Below are positions 1 through 10,197 of a stretch of 64,000 bases of DNA, one piece after another. The notes under the pieces were generated by a model that had not been told where the DNA came from, searched no databases, and saw nothing but the letters and a program-made list of their open reading frames with translations. Each line of letters begins with the position of its first letter. Positions within the stretch are counted from its first letter, which is position 1. Position numbers and translations under genes: made by a program. The stretch comes from Caprella mutica. Lineage: Eukaryota > Arthropoda > Malacostraca > Amphipoda > Caprellidae. The stretch is from assembly GCA_947561585.1 (NCBI GenBank), contig CANNZV010002454.1, forward strand, positions 33,728 through 97,727. The letters run 5' to 3'.

Positions 1-101
1 TTAAACTACTTTTCAAGCTTCTTAAAATAATTACGCAAAAATGGTGACAGAAATAATGTAATGAATATTTTCGGCCATTTTAATGTCTCAGAGTGTTTAA
101 A
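1..101 (+). pseudogene. Left flank of Polinton: possible YR fragment plus 6-bp target site
   Basis: This is the host DNA left of the Polinton, ending in the target duplication TTTAAA (96-101). The other half of the interrupted gene, right of the Polinton, is a tyrosine recombinase. In the frame that continues into it across the target site, the left flank is open only back to a TAA at 81-83. Another frame looks slightly more recombinase-like, so a frameshift is likely. Assignment to the recombinase is an inference from position. Confidence 0.4.
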
Positions 102-351
102 GGTCCTCTCCAGGCTCCGTCAAAAAAATGAGTTTATAACATAATATTATAGAACTAAGGTCTACGATCATTATTCTGCAAACCGCATACAATTCGATTC
201 AGCATATATTTTATAATTTGTTTTTATAGTTTTTTAATACTCTGTGAGCAACAATTGAGCGAATCACTAATCTGATGCTCAAGAAGAAGATTGTACACTC
301 TTTGTTTTGATAACAAATTTGAATTTTATAAACAAACCATGCGTTTTCGGC
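102..351 (+). repeat. Polinton left terminal inverted repeat
   Basis: It matches the reverse complement of 16649-16897 over about 250 bp with scattered mismatches and small indels. Conserved blocks include GGTCCTCTCCAGGCTCCG at the tip and TGCGTTTTCGGC at the inner edge. Confidence 0.9.
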
Positions 352-622
352 CTTTATTTAAATCATTTTAGATATTAATTGTTTCCTAAAGTATATTAAC
401 GTTTCTATTATAAGCTTATTCAATTGTATACCTTTACAAGAATATTAAATGGATTTATTAAACCTAATACCTAATTGACAATCAAAACAAATGGTGTACA
501 TTCTCTTTCTTCAGGCTGAAAATTTCTTAAATTTGTATATCGGAAGTAAAATAGGTTTTGTAGAGTTTACCTGAAAAAATAAAAACCTGAAAAAATAAAA
601 ACAAAAATTTGGAATTATAAAT

Positions 623-1296
623 TTGTGTTTTTTTCTTCACATTTTGTACCCAGATAGTGACAATTCTCACAGCTTCTCCCTGAACAACAAAATCAGTACA
701 CCTTCATTGGAACTAACTCCTAAGAAGAAGAGGGCCCTTTCTTCTCAAGAATGGTGCGCAGCATTGGACGATTTCATGTCCATATATACAAAACGATATC
801 CTAATGAAATTCACGAATTAATTTCTTATGGTAAATTCATCAAACACAATTCATGATATCTTCTATAAATTGGAAGTATTACGACATACAGTTTCGGAAA
901 GATAGAGAATTCTCTCATTGCAAGTGGACCACTTTGAGAGTGGATCTTCATCTTTTAGCATCACGAGATTCTCACCAAAACAAAACTAAAGTGGTTTTTG
1001 AAACAAATAAAACAAATTCTTTCGTTCCAAAAAATTTTTGTTTCGAATATCACACTGTTAACGAATGTTGTCATCGACCACAATGCCCACACAAACACAC
1101 ATGTCCACGTTGTTCGAAGGCACATCCTGCGTACTTAAACTGTATAAAGTACACAAATCAAAATCCTGACACCCCAAGCAGTTCGATGAAACCCTGCCAA
1201 CTCCAGTGAACGTCAACAAATTCAAAGTTTTGTTAAAACATTACCACAACTAATGGACTTTATTTAGGCTTCACTGGTCTTGAATGTTCTTTAAAG
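623..1296 (+). pseudogene. DIRS-like retrotransposon gag-like ORF fragment
   Basis: Two overlapping frames (623-856 and 853-1209) join by one frameshift near 830-860 into one protein with the motifs SQEWCAALDDFMSIYTKRYP and YYDIQFRKDREFSHCKWTT, followed by a Cys/His-rich knuckle (FCFEYH...CPHKHTCPRC). This is the gag-like N-terminal protein of DIRS-type YR retrotransposons. A third short stretch (1249-1296) gives YLGFTGLECSL, typical just before DIRS reverse transcriptase. The fragment ends at a TTAA-flanked MITE and resumes beyond it. It lies inside the Polinton, on the opposite strand to the Polinton genes. It is not functional. Confidence 0.7.
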
Positions 1297-1859
1297 GGAG
1301 GGTGCGTGTAAAATCAAACATTTGTAAATATGTTTTTTAATGGAATCAGCATATTTAATTATGTATGATTACATACTCTGTTCATCAAAATAATACTTAT
1401 TAAATAAAAGAAAATTTAATTTATTTTGAAAAAGCGCCATCTAATGACAAATAGCATAAGCTTTGCTCGAGTCATTGACGCCATCATGCTGTGATTTTAC
1501 AAACGTTGTGCAAAAAACTTTAGTATATCTGCGAGTAATATTATTAATTATAACTCTAAAAATACTTTATTTGTTAATATATTGTATATAAATCACAAAT
1601 TTATTTATTTATAGCTCATTTCGGAAGATAATCAGACATTCTATAAACGTTCATAAAGATTGTTCTAGAACTTTCTGGAAATAATGTAGACAGCGCCATC
1701 TATGAGATGATCGCATAAGCTTATGTTAACTAATAAAAACCTTATTTTTTCTGAAAATACAGTGATTTTAGATGAAACATTTCATATTCGTAGCAAATCA
1801 TTGTTTATTTATAATATTATGAACAAATATTTGATATGAAAATTAAACGCACCACACCT
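1297..1859. mobile_element. TTAA-flanked MITE, copy 1, inside the DIRS fragment
   Basis: A 563-bp element with inverted ends (AGGGAGGGTGCGTG... and ...CGCACCACACCT), flanked by TTAA at 1293-1296 and 1860-1863. It belongs to the same family as 24764-25285 and 33911-34470: similar termini, similar length, and internal GCGCCATCTA blocks. TTAA duplications point to piggyBac or Kolobok mobilisation in trans. Removing it with one TTAA joins the two DIRS coding pieces in frame. No coding capacity. Confidence 0.8.
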
Positions 1860-1862
1860 TTA

Positions 1863-2184
1863 AGTTCTGAAAACAGCTTGTCCGTAACAGAAAACCATTC
1901 TGTGATTTCAGAAAAGATAAAACTAAAACATTTTTTAGGTCGTATCGAAGGAACATTTGAAACCCTTCCTGTTCGTAAATTTCCCTTTAGCTGCTAGGCC
2001 GAAGAAAAAAATGTTCAAAATATAGATTAATCCACCACCTTTCTTTTCCATATGACATTACTTCAGTTAATCATAATATTCTAGATTAAAACTCCTCCGT
2101 TAAATATGCTTCATTATCATCTGCTAAAAAATTATTACAAAAGTGCGATGAATGCTAATTAGCGAAAGCAGATATCGCTAGTAG
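1863..2184 (+). pseudogene. DIRS-like reverse transcriptase fragment
   Basis: It continues the DIRS ORF after the MITE. The frame at 1863-1999 reads SEKIKLKHFLGRIEGTFETL, matching the GRI-GPF region at the start of DIRS RT, then hits a stop. A shifted frame at 2024-2184 gives RLIHHLSFPYDITSVN, then SSVKYASLSSAKKL and LAKADIA, the conserved RT palm entry of DIRS elements. Several stops and a frameshift make it a pseudogene, and it is cut off before the RT catalytic motif. Confidence 0.75.
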
Positions 2185-2214
2185 TGGTAGTATGGTACAT
2201 CTAGCCCCTGCCCC

Positions 2215-2540
2215 TGGCCGAGGGGGGCACGCGAGGGGGGCAAAATCGGGTGCGTAATTTAATTAGGTTACAATTTTGGTATCAGATAAGAAATTAGGTT
2301 GGATATTTGAAATAAATATTATTTTATTGAAATTATGTTAGGAGGGGGCACCGCCCCCCTCCTCCCCAAAGACACGCGGGGGGCACCGGGCGGTTGCGTA
2401 ATTTAATTGGGTAACAGTTTTTTTATTAGGTAAGAAATTAGAATGGGTATTTAAAATAAATATTATTTTTATTGAAATAAGTTGAAAGTATGTTAGGAGG
2501 GGGGCACAGCCCCCTTCTTCCCAAACAGTGTAACTAGGTT
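2215..2540. repeat. GC-rich tandem repeat, about 2.3 units
   Basis: Blocks of G-rich GGGGGGCAC followed by TTGCGTAATTTAATT, TAAGAAATTAG and AAATAAATATTATTTT recur with a period near 145 bp (2226-2370, 2373-2520), ending in a third GGGGGGCACAGCCCCC block. GGGGGCACCGCCCCC can form a short hairpin. The stretch has no convincing coding content. Confidence 0.7.
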
Positions 2541-2955
2541 GCTGATTGTAACAGATAATCATTTGGGTCAGGTAAGTGCCTTTTCCAGTAGGGGCTCATT
2601 GAAATAACTCGAAGCTGTTTTTTAAGTAGGTTCTCTTTTTTTATCATAAAGGTTTCATTTGAGGTAGTTTCTACTAGGTTAATATTTATATCTGAATAAA
2701 AAATTGTTTCTTTATAGAAGGAATAATATCTTATGAACTACAATTGTAAATCCATGAGGAATGAGAGAAAGATGGGATTTAATACTCAAGATATATTTAA
2801 AATAATAATAATGATACATTTCTGAATACAATAATGATGAATATATATTAAATTAAAATAACTATTTTCATATTTAATAAACTATACATTAACTGTTTTA
2901 CATTCAAGTTATTAATTTTTATTTTCAAAGAAAAATAATATACATTTAAAATACA
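2541..2955. other. AT-rich spacer
   Basis: Strongly AT-rich sequence between the GC-rich repeat and the end of the leftmost Polinton gene. I see no ORF, repeat array or hairpin worth naming. Confidence 0.5.
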
Positions 2956-4166
2956 TTAACAAATGTGACATGATTTTAATAGCACACAAATTTTTTTTTT
3001 TTGGGGTTTCTTGCTAAGCCATTCAATTGACTCTTCTATTTCGCATTCAAGAGCTCTTTTAACCCCTTGAGCACGCAGCACACTTTCCATCAAGGAGGAC
3101 TTGCTTCTCTCTAATGCGATATCAACATCATCCTCTTCTTTTGGCACTACTCTAGTCTCGATAGTGTTCCTACCAATCTCCACCTCCTCATTTTCACTTT
3201 CCAAATCTAAAATTGGAATTGATTTTTTTCGTCTTGAGGGTTCACAAACACCTTTTTTTACGTTTTATTGCAGGGGGGACATCACATTTTTTAATTCTCT
3301 TGTTAAGAGGGGTATTTCGATTCTTATCATTTAACCTTTTAGGTTTTGCATTTAGGTTGGATATAGGGGTATCTATAATATCAGTTGTCGTTGTAATACT
3401 TTGTGTTCTACCATCTTGTGTTGCATGATGGTCTCGAGGAAGTCTAATAATTGATACAGATGTACCTGGTGAAGAGGCGTGTAATGGCATAACACTATTA
3501 ATGACAGGTATAGGAGTGCTAACACGGTTTGAAGTTTTTATGCTAACGCTCCGTTCGTAGACTCCGCTGGATGTAGAGGGTAACTCGGTGATGTTTCTAG
3601 TCATTGTTGACAAGGGTGGTGAACTTAACATGCTTTGAGAATCTGAAAAGAAACACATACCAAATTGAACACATAACAACAACAAACGACTTTTAAATAA
3701 AATCTATTACATTTTTTTCAATTTGAAGTAACTTAAATATTCAATTATCAAGTCATTGAAAATCAAATCAATGTTCCGTACATACCTGGATTTCTTTGGG
3801 TTAAAATTCCATAATCAGTTGGCACTGATCCTCTCTCCAATTCTTCTCTTAATGTAAACGGATGTAAGAGAGAAGCTCTATGCGCTTCATCAGGAGTCAT
3901 ACACATGAAGTGTTTTTGCGATTCTGAAATATATAGATATTAATACAAAATCTTTACATATATTATTGAATGATAAATTAAGAATAAAAAATATATGAAA
4001 AAAATATAATTGATTTAATATGAAATTATTTAATTCAACTACATAATCACAACTTACCAGAATGCACCCAGCTATTAGTATCTTTAAGATCATCAGCAGT
4101 AAATTCAGGCATTCCATCCACATATTCCGAAAGATCCGTAAAGTTTTCCTTTTCTTGTCCGGACAT
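2956..4166 (-). CDS. Three-exon Polinton gene of unknown function (frameshifted)
   Basis: I do not recognise this protein. The model has exon 1 at 4058-4166 (ATG, 36 codons plus 1 nt, starting MSGQEKENF), exon 2 at 3786-3923 (46 codons) and exon 3 from 3642 to the stop at 2956. Both introns are GT-AG and phase 1, and exon 2 is a multiple of three. Exon 3 is Ser/Thr-rich, then basic (KPKRLNDKNR, KRIKKC), then acidic near LESENEEVEIG. It needs a one-base frameshift at a 7-T run (3253-3259) to join its two halves (3242-3685 and 2956-3204 frames). The charge pattern suggests a nuclear or DNA-associated protein, but that is inference. It is the last gene of the Polinton minus-strand series. No homologue came to mind. 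Confidence 0.6.
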
Positions 4167-4225
4167 GATTGATGTTTTCTTTCTTGGGTAAGCACTGGGG
4201 TGGTAAGGATTACGAGATCCAACAC

Positions 4226-4510
4226 AATACTGCTAATAGGACATAGACACGTAGCTATATTTATACCACAGCTCTGTTGTCGTAAGGGGTGGTACAGTAT
4301 GCCTACTTAGTATTAACTCTTTAGAGAATGAGCAATCTGATTAAGAAATATATGTAGGTCACCAAGTTTTTCGATTTCTACCTCTGGCAGATATTCAAAA
4401 TAATTTGATAATATAACTATACGAAACTACCTATAGAAAAAGATCTACATGAAAAGATAAATCACCGAGTTAAATTTTGTGATGTTTTGCATTTGAGATC
4501 TTTATTCATC
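4226..4510. other. Intergenic spacer
   Basis: AT-rich spacer between the three-exon gene and the next Polinton ORF. No feature identified. Confidence 0.4.
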
Positions 4511-5044
4511 TTAAAATATTTCCCATTTATTTTTAGAAGATGTAATTGAAACACCACCACCTTTCGTTAATTTTTTATTGAGAATATACTTCTCTTCTAA
4601 AGGAACAATGTTAAGTAATTCTTCAACTCCATTATGTATTTTTGCACGAGACACCATTAAGGAATGCAAAAGGTTCTCGATGCGCAACGACTTTGTGAAT
4701 TTTTCGTGTTTCACAAACCCGTATTTTGATATTGTGATATGATCCAACAGATACATTAAAAGTGATTTTGCTTCATCCCTATATTTTTCAGGTGAAGTAT
4801 TAGTTATCGATGTTATATCCATATCTGTCATAGCTTCATCAATTTGTACAGGTTCCTGTGATTTTTCCTCAAAATTATTTTTTTGTGACAATAATTTTAT
4901 CTTGACTTCATCTGGTAAGTGACTGTCTTTAATTATATGTTTTTGGTTAGCTAATTTTTCGTTTTCTTCTTCAGCTATTTTTGATTCACATGATTTCTTC
5001 AAGTTTTCATAATCTTCAACCTTAACTAGATAAAAGAATTTCAT
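4511..5044 (-). CDS. Conserved Polinton small protein (MKFFYLV... type)
   Basis: A 177-aa intact ORF. It opens MKFFYLVKVEDYENLKKSCE, resembling the M-K-x-x-LVP-x-x-x-Y-x-x-L start seen in a small gene that recurs next to the integrase in animal Polintons. A short Lys/Glu-rich helix follows, then DSHLPDEVKIKLLSQ, then a C-terminal half with a basic Gly-rich tail. Its function is unknown. The start overlaps the end of the preceding small basic ORF by 23 bp, suggesting a shared transcript. It is one of the few ORFs here without a visible lesion. Family assignment is from memory of pattern and should be tested by profile search. Confidence 0.6.
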   Translation of the reverse strand: MKFFYLVKVEDYENLKKSCESKIAEEENEKLANQKHIIKDSHLPDEVKIKLLSQKNNFEEKSQEPVQIDEAMTDMDITSITNTSPEKYRDEAKSLLMYLLDHITISKYGFVKHEKFTKSLRIENLLHSLMVSRAKIHNGVEELLNIVPLEEKYILNKKLTKGGGVSITSSKNKWEIF

Positions 5045-5354
5045 TTTGTATAATTGGTAATAGTATATTCAATATGTGTAATCCTTTCAAACCTAACCAA
5101 AGTTTCCTTTTAACGTCGAATTTAACCGTTCTAGATGCTAATTTAAATACTATTTTCTTCACTCTAACCAGAATTAATTTAGCTCTCTTTGATAATTTTA
5201 AATTTCCTTTAACGATATTCAAACATATTTCACTCAGAAGTTTTAACTCTTTTATTTTAATTAATTTTAAATAATTGAAACGTTCTTTATTGTTCTTTCT
5301 CATCAACTTATCAACTAATACACTAACTCTTTCTATACCAATTGATTCACCCAT
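5022..5354 (-). CDS. Small basic conserved Polinton protein
   Basis: A 110-aa ORF. The core LLSEICLNIVKGNLKLSK, then LILVRVKKIVFKLASR and KRKLWLGLKG, follows a pattern I associate with small basic Polinton proteins (helix, then NxxKGNxxL, then KRKxLxxKGG). The second Met (MRKNNKERFNYL, near 5303) is the likelier start: it removes the overlap with the integrase stop at 5333 and fits the family's usual N-terminus. Intact. Function unknown; high Lys/Arg content would suit nucleic-acid or capsid binding. Confidence 0.6.
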   Translation of the reverse strand: MGESIGIERVSVLVDKLMRKNNKERFNYLKLIKIKELKLLSEICLNIVKGNLKLSKRAKLILVRVKKIVFKLASRTVKFDVKRKLWLGLKGLHILNILLPIIQNEILLSS

Positions 5355-6304
5355 TCAATATTTGAATCTGGATAATCCAAATACTTAACGAAAAATACCC
5401 TCTTTTTCCCCTTTTTTCTTGATTTCAAAATTTTTACTATATATTTTTCTGAATTTTCCACAGCTATCAACTCCTGATTATAAAAACTTCCTTTTATTTC
5501 CTTGTTTTCCAAATCAACTAGGGAATATGTAAAAGGATGTGTTTTATTTATTTTAGCAACTTTAAAAATTTCCCTTGAATTTTTTATATGGGACTCTTTA
5601 TCAAATTTTTTTTTCTCTAAAGAAACGCGTACATGTTCACCAACTCTGAACAATGATGTTAATGGATTAGATTTTAGAATGCGTTCTTTTTTATACATTT
5701 GTTTGAATGAATCAACAATTTTTTCCCAGTTAGTAATTAAATGAATATCTACAGGTGTCTTATAATGTAAACCTCTATGTTTTGTGAGATTGTAAGTTCG
5801 AACGATAATTGGTAATATATCAATATACCTTTCAGTGTTAAACTCTGTTATATATCGACTAATCTTCATTTTTAACGTCCTTATTACACGCTCACTATGT
5901 GATGCCTTCATCTCTCGATTGAAAATATGATATCCGCATACCTTTATTTTATTTAATAATTCAATTAAGACATCACCACTTTTCAATGATTTAACCATAT
6001 ACACAGTTAAATAACGACTGAAAATATCAATGAAAACTAACAAATATTTAAATCCATCATTGTCTTTTTGATAGTGTGTCATGTAAGCTGCGTCGACAGC
6101 AACAGTAATTCCTGGTCCTTTAACCACGAACATTCTTCTTTTGAACTTTTTTTTGGATACTTTATGTAGTGTGTAAGAGTCTTTAGAGCTTAAATATTTA
6201 GCAGGGTTAACTACACCAGCCTGCTTCAATTTAGAAATTGACGCTAAGCCTGCAGAATTTGATAAATCTCTATAAATACTGTCAGGGCTTATATTTGAAT
6301 ACAT
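5333..6304 (-). pseudogene. INT: Polinton integrase with chromodomain, catalytic core deleted
   Basis: A 323-aa retroviral-like DDE integrase of Polinton type. The N-terminal part contains SIYRDLSNSAG and SYTLHKVSKKKFKRR. The core starts with VAVDAAYM (first Asp) and YLLVFIDIFSRYLTVYMVKS, and later has KASHSERVIRTLK (catalytic Glu) and YNLTKHRGL. Between LLNKI and KASHSER only about a dozen residues remain, where the family has a segment carrying the second catalytic Asp and the DxGxEF motif. This looks like an in-frame deletion, so the enzyme should be dead although the ORF is open. The C-terminus is a chromodomain-like module (YIVKILKSRKKGKKRVFFVKYLDYP...NIEWVNQ), which in the family is thought to guide integration to chromatin. 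Confidence 0.88.
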
Positions 6305-6374
6305 TGTTCTAGATTTTCACCAAAAAGATCAGTTCGAATTAGTAATTTAGAATCACAATCCTTGGTGAAATCTA

Positions 6375-6920
6375 TTAATAAATAGCGAATTTATCCTTGA
6401 AAACAATTAATTTATATAGCTTTAAAAACGCTTCTCTTTTTTCTTGTGCTAAAAAGGAAGCTGAAAAATATGTTATTTGTCTAATATCTCTCATTCGCAA
6501 AAGAATTATGTGTGTACAATTCAGCGAGATTATTCTAAATTCTTTACTAGGAAGAAAAATGTTTTGTGTTAAAAGTATAGCTGATACATTTTGATGTCTA
6601 CCCCTAATATAAACCTGCGCTGCAAGCTTTAATTTCTTTGAATCGTATATTATATCATCATAAATAACAAGAATTGGTGATTTTCCATCATGATCTAAAA
6701 AAACATTGAAATCATCATCTCGAACAATATCCACGAGCTCCAAATCTGAGCCAATGATAATTATTTTTTAAAATTTATGTTTGTAACGCTGAATTAGTTT
6801 TGAAGTAAAGTAGCTTTTACCACTTCCTGAGAATCCTGCAATAAGAATTCTTGCACAGGTATTAAATAAATCAACGTCACTGCCCAGTATCTTCTCCATT
6901 ACTGGAGTATTCATATTCAT
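6375..6920 (-). pseudogene. ATP: FtsK/HerA-type packaging ATPase with in-frame TAA
   Basis: The genome-packaging ATPase of the Polinton core set. The likely start is MNMNTPVMEKILG (6918-6920). Walker A is ILIAGFSGSGKS, Walker B SPILVIYDD, followed by RHQNVSAILLTQNIF (sensor region). A TAA at 6768-6770 splits the two motifs; both halves lie in the same frame, so a single nonsense change explains the break. Length (about 181 codons) is slightly short for the family. In the related virus lineage this enzyme drives DNA into preformed capsids. Confidence 0.88.
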
Positions 6921-7113
6921 CTCAACTATTTTATAGGGTAATGATACAATAATAAAATAGATTCCAAAATATTTATTTATTATAAACTTAATATTATACA
7001 TGTATATATCATCAATTAGCCTCTTCATTCTTCTTGTTTTCTCCTGATTCTTTATTACTCGCAGGAAAATGTTCTGCAGCAACAGCAGTTGTAATGACAG
7101 GCATATCTTCAAT

Positions 7114-7866
7114 TTAAACCACTCTTGTGTCTATTAGGACTAACTTCTTGTGTATGCCACCTTGTACTGTATAGATGTCTTGATAAACCTTCTCGAATTT
7201 AAGTCTGTTATTCCTTTCGTTTCTTGCCATTTTCTCCTGAAGTCTATTAAATTTATGATTAAACTCTGCTTCAATGTCTTGAATATCACGTTGAACAATT
7301 GCAAAGCTTGCACTTTTTTCAATCATCTTTTTCATGTGAGCAACATCAACGCTAAGTCTTTCATCAATTTCACGTAAGTTTGCATGAAAATTATCAAGCT
7401 TGGATATTGCTAACTCATCTCGAACCTGATCAACACCGTTTCCTATGGTTGCAGGTATCTCATCTCGAACCTGATCAACACCGTTTCTTATGGTTGCAGG
7501 TATCTCATCTCGAACCTGATCAACACCGTTTCTTATGGTTACAGATATCTCATCCCTAACCTGATCAACACCATTCTTTATTTGAAAAAAAGCATTATTT
7601 AACCTTTCTTCCATTTCATCATCTTTCTGAAATAATTTATATTCTTCACTCTTTTCAATTGTATCAGCAAGCTTCTTAAGTAACCTAATCCCCCGTAATA
7701 GAAAAGATCCCATATCTTCTCCAAAACATTCATCATCTTCAACTTCATTTGTACTAGTTTTCATTGTGTACTTCTTCCAGTGTCGATTGAGATACTGAAA
7801 GAATATGATTGAAGCAGATCTATTTATTGCATGTGTGTGAACATGTACAAACATGAAGACATCCAC
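7114..7866 (-). CDS. Coiled-coil protein with 15-residue tandem repeats
   Basis: I do not recognise the family. The ORF is 250 aa, and a more plausible start is the internal Met at 7764 (MKTSTNEVEDDECFGEDMG). Its centre has four tandem copies of a 15-residue unit (NGVDQVRDEIPATIR and variants), encoded by a 45-bp DNA repeat on the plus strand around 7411-7570. Flanking regions are rich in Glu/Lys/Arg with heptad-like spacing (IDERLSVDVAHMKKMIEK, FNRLQEKMARNERNNRL), pointing to long coiled coils. It sits between protease and ATPase among virion genes, so a fibre-like or scaffold role is conceivable but unproven. The ORF is uninterrupted. Confidence 0.6.
   Translation of the reverse strand: MDVFMFVHVHTHAINRSASIIFFQYLNRHWKKYTMKTSTNEVEDDECFGEDMGSFLLRGIRLLKKLADTIEKSEEYKLFQKDDEMEERLNNAFFQIKNGVDQVRDEISVTIRNGVDQVRDEIPATIRNGVDQVRDEIPATIGNGVDQVRDELAISKLDNFHANLREIDERLSVDVAHMKKMIEKSASFAIVQRDIQDIEAEFNHKFNRLQEKMARNERNNRLKFEKVYQDIYTVQGGIHKKLVLIDTRVV
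7411..7575. repeat. 45-bp coding tandem repeat
   Basis: Four near-identical 45-bp units containing CTCGAACCTGATCAACACC, each encoding the 15-residue repeat of the coiled-coil protein. Units 2 and 3 are almost identical, so recent unit duplication or conversion is likely. Confidence 0.85.
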
Positions 7867-7951
7867 GATTATACATCATCGAGGGGCAAAAATTTAATTC
7901 ACATCTCTGGATACCAATCTTGGAAAGAATTCTTTCAACGATTCTATCATT

Positions 7952-8344
7952 CTATTTATAGTTATATGAAAAATGAGATAATATTCTTTTCATACTATAT
8001 TTTTTTGTTAGGTAGAAGGCGAAATAAATGCAATATACACCACATAATAATGAATCATTCGATTGAAGCTGATGATTCACAACACTTTTTGCGTTATACG
8101 CATTGTAATATTTCAAAATGTTTCCTCCATATATATTAGGGTGTTGTGAAAAACTGTCTAAAAAATTAACTTTATTGTCATCAGTGATATGAAACATTAA
8201 CCAATGCCCCATAAAACCAGAGTCTGAAACACTGTTAACAATGTAGAACCCTCTTTTTCTCAACCGAAAATTGTTATTTGTGAAAACACCCTGAAAATCA
8301 CCTCCAATTTCCAAAAATATTTTTTCCAATTGTTTACCATTCAT
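7952..8344 (-). CDS. PRO: Adenain-like cysteine protease
   Basis: A 130-aa intact ORF for the Polinton maturation protease (ULP1/adenain clan). Catalytic residues are visible: His47 in FMGHWLMF, Asp63 in VNFLDSF, Gln94 in HQLQSND, and Cys101 in LLCGVYC. In relatives this enzyme processes capsid and core proteins during virion maturation. Its ATG overlaps the stop of the capsid gene as ATGA (8341-8344), a tight coupling. No inactivating lesion is visible, unlike its neighbours. Confidence 0.88.
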   Translation of the reverse strand: MNGKQLEKIFLEIGGDFQGVFTNNNFRLRKRGFYIVNSVSDSGFMGHWLMFHITDDNKVNFLDSFSQHPNIYGGNILKYYNAYNAKSVVNHQLQSNDSLLCGVYCIYFAFYLTKKYSMKRILSHFSYNYK

Positions 8345-9663
8345 ATCAGATTATTTGTTGTAACTGTTCTGCGGTAATCAATCTGAATAACACCATTTAT
8401 TATACCAACAACAAATATAACCATGTTCTCTGTAAGGTTCACAGATGTTTGTGCACTCAATCGCAAATTTCCCCTCTTTTCAAGGTTGAGGACATCATTT
8501 GTATCACATGCTCGTAGATCGAAAGCGAATAGATTTCATCCCTTTTTGTAATTCGAGTATGTCAACAAATGATCTTTCCCCATTAAATTTTCAAGGGTAT
8601 GATTGAAGAACCTAGCTGCTTGTGAAGGTAATGAGCCTGTGATTGAACTGTTAATGTTTCCGTTGATCTCCAATGTCAAAGAGTTTATATTGCAATGTTC
8701 TAGATATTCAGAATTTTTCTTGTAATTCCCGTTCAATGCATCTTGAGAAGTCAGAAAAACAATGACTTGTTGAGGTATGATACCATTAAATATATTATCT
8801 AATACTATACTACCACTACCTTGAGGAATAATACTATTCTTAATGATAGGGCGATTATAAATATATTCAATATAACTATTCTCTACTGTTAGATTTTGGG
8901 ATAAACTTAATAGAGCGCTAGGATGGGGGATCAACTTTTTCATCCATAGTTTTGCTGTGGTAATTTTATATTTAAAACTTTGATCAGTATCAGTACCAAG
9001 AACAACAGCATGAGAACTTAAATCAAATCTAATCCGCATAGTAACTCCATTTAATAAATAAAATCCTGAATCAGCCATTTCAATATTGAGGGGGACGATA
9101 GTATGAATTCCTGAAACACAATCATTTTGCATGCTTTGTTCATCACTTTTAACGGAAGTAGCAGTGAAATGTGCTGGATTGTAAGTATGAGGAATATCAT
9201 TCTCGATTGCTTTATAATACATATTTCTTCCATGTCCAGTCATTTCATCTTTTCCTAAACTCAAATCGTGTTTTATTACTGTCCTTATACCAAAGAAAGC
9301 ATTTGATTCACATTGAACGCTGTTCAGGAAAATAGAACTTTTTGCTAATAATCGATGTGCGAAACCATCGACTAAACAGACATTAGTTTGAGCATCAACA
9401 GCACTGCCATCTTGTTTTGTAATTGAAATTTTCAACTCCAGTGATAAAGTATCCAAGTCAATAAATTCCTGATCACTCCCATTAATAATAAATTCAATAT
9501 AATTATCTGTTATTGATTCACTATTTACATTCACATTAGAGGGAAGAACATCCCTCTCATATCTGCTAGAAATGCCAGCCTCCAATTTATAAGTTCTCTT
9601 GTCTGTAGGGAATGCATTTGATATTGCATTATGGTAGCGTTTTGTAGGAACTGTTGCAGACAT
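8341..9663 (-). pseudogene. MCP: Double-jelly-roll major capsid protein with one in-frame TGA
   Basis: A 441-codon frame broken by a single TGA at 8536-8538. The upstream part (375 aa) contains YIEFIINGSDQEFIDLDTLS, FLNSVQ and TVKHDLS-like blocks typical of the Polinton/adintovirus capsid. After the TGA the same frame continues with a segment containing NLFAFDLRAC, the Gly-Asn-Leu block and IQIDYRR, matching the family's conserved C-terminus, and stops at 8341-8343. One substitution therefore separates this from an open frame. The capsid role is known for the family; here it rests on pattern recognition and gene order (pX-like, MCP, protease). Confidence 0.85.
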
Positions 9664-9727
9664 GTCTTAATCAGGGTCTGTCTGTAGAGACACTATACTG
9701 GAATCAAAAGATATAGCTATTATATAT

Positions 9728-10141
9728 TCACAACATGAACTTTTTTGTGTTGAAAATGTCTTTCTTTGTTACACATTTTTTTCGAATATTCTTCTTCACA
9801 TTTTTCTTTGCAACAGTTTTTTTCTTTTTTGCACCACCTCTCGCTTTTTTTGCAACACGTCTCCCTATATTAACTCCAGATTCTATACCTCACTCTTTAA
9901 ACACACGTTTAACACTTCTTCCTTGACATATATCATCTGCTACATTTTTTGCAAAATTTCCTACTTCCGGAAGAATTATACTCTTAATAAATGGGAGTGC
10001 ATACCTTGCAAATCTACCAACAAAAGATAATAATGAACCACCACGGTTGTGATAAACTACAATATCAGCTAAATTCCCTCCTCTTTTAGAAAAAGGGGTA
10101 TCAAAATCCTGCAGTGATGGATGTACATATATCACCCTCAT
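9728..10141 (-). pseudogene. Small pX/pVI-like virion protein with in-frame TGA
   Basis: An 83-aa ORF (9890-10141) ends at TGA 9890-9892, but the same frame continues as a very Lys/Arg-rich tail to 9728, giving 138 codons in all. The first half has NRGGSLLSFVGRFARYALPF, a Gly-hydrophobic amphipathic region like the membrane-active or core peptides next to Polinton capsid genes. The tail (RRVAKKARGGAKKKK) would bind DNA. Loss of an Arg codon (CGA to TGA) would explain the stop. The name follows adenovirus-like analogy and is tentative. Confidence 0.65.
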
Positions 10142-10197
10142 GATTGTGGTGTGATAAATGAAGAAATTATTAGCTTCCAGCAGTTTATATTATATCA

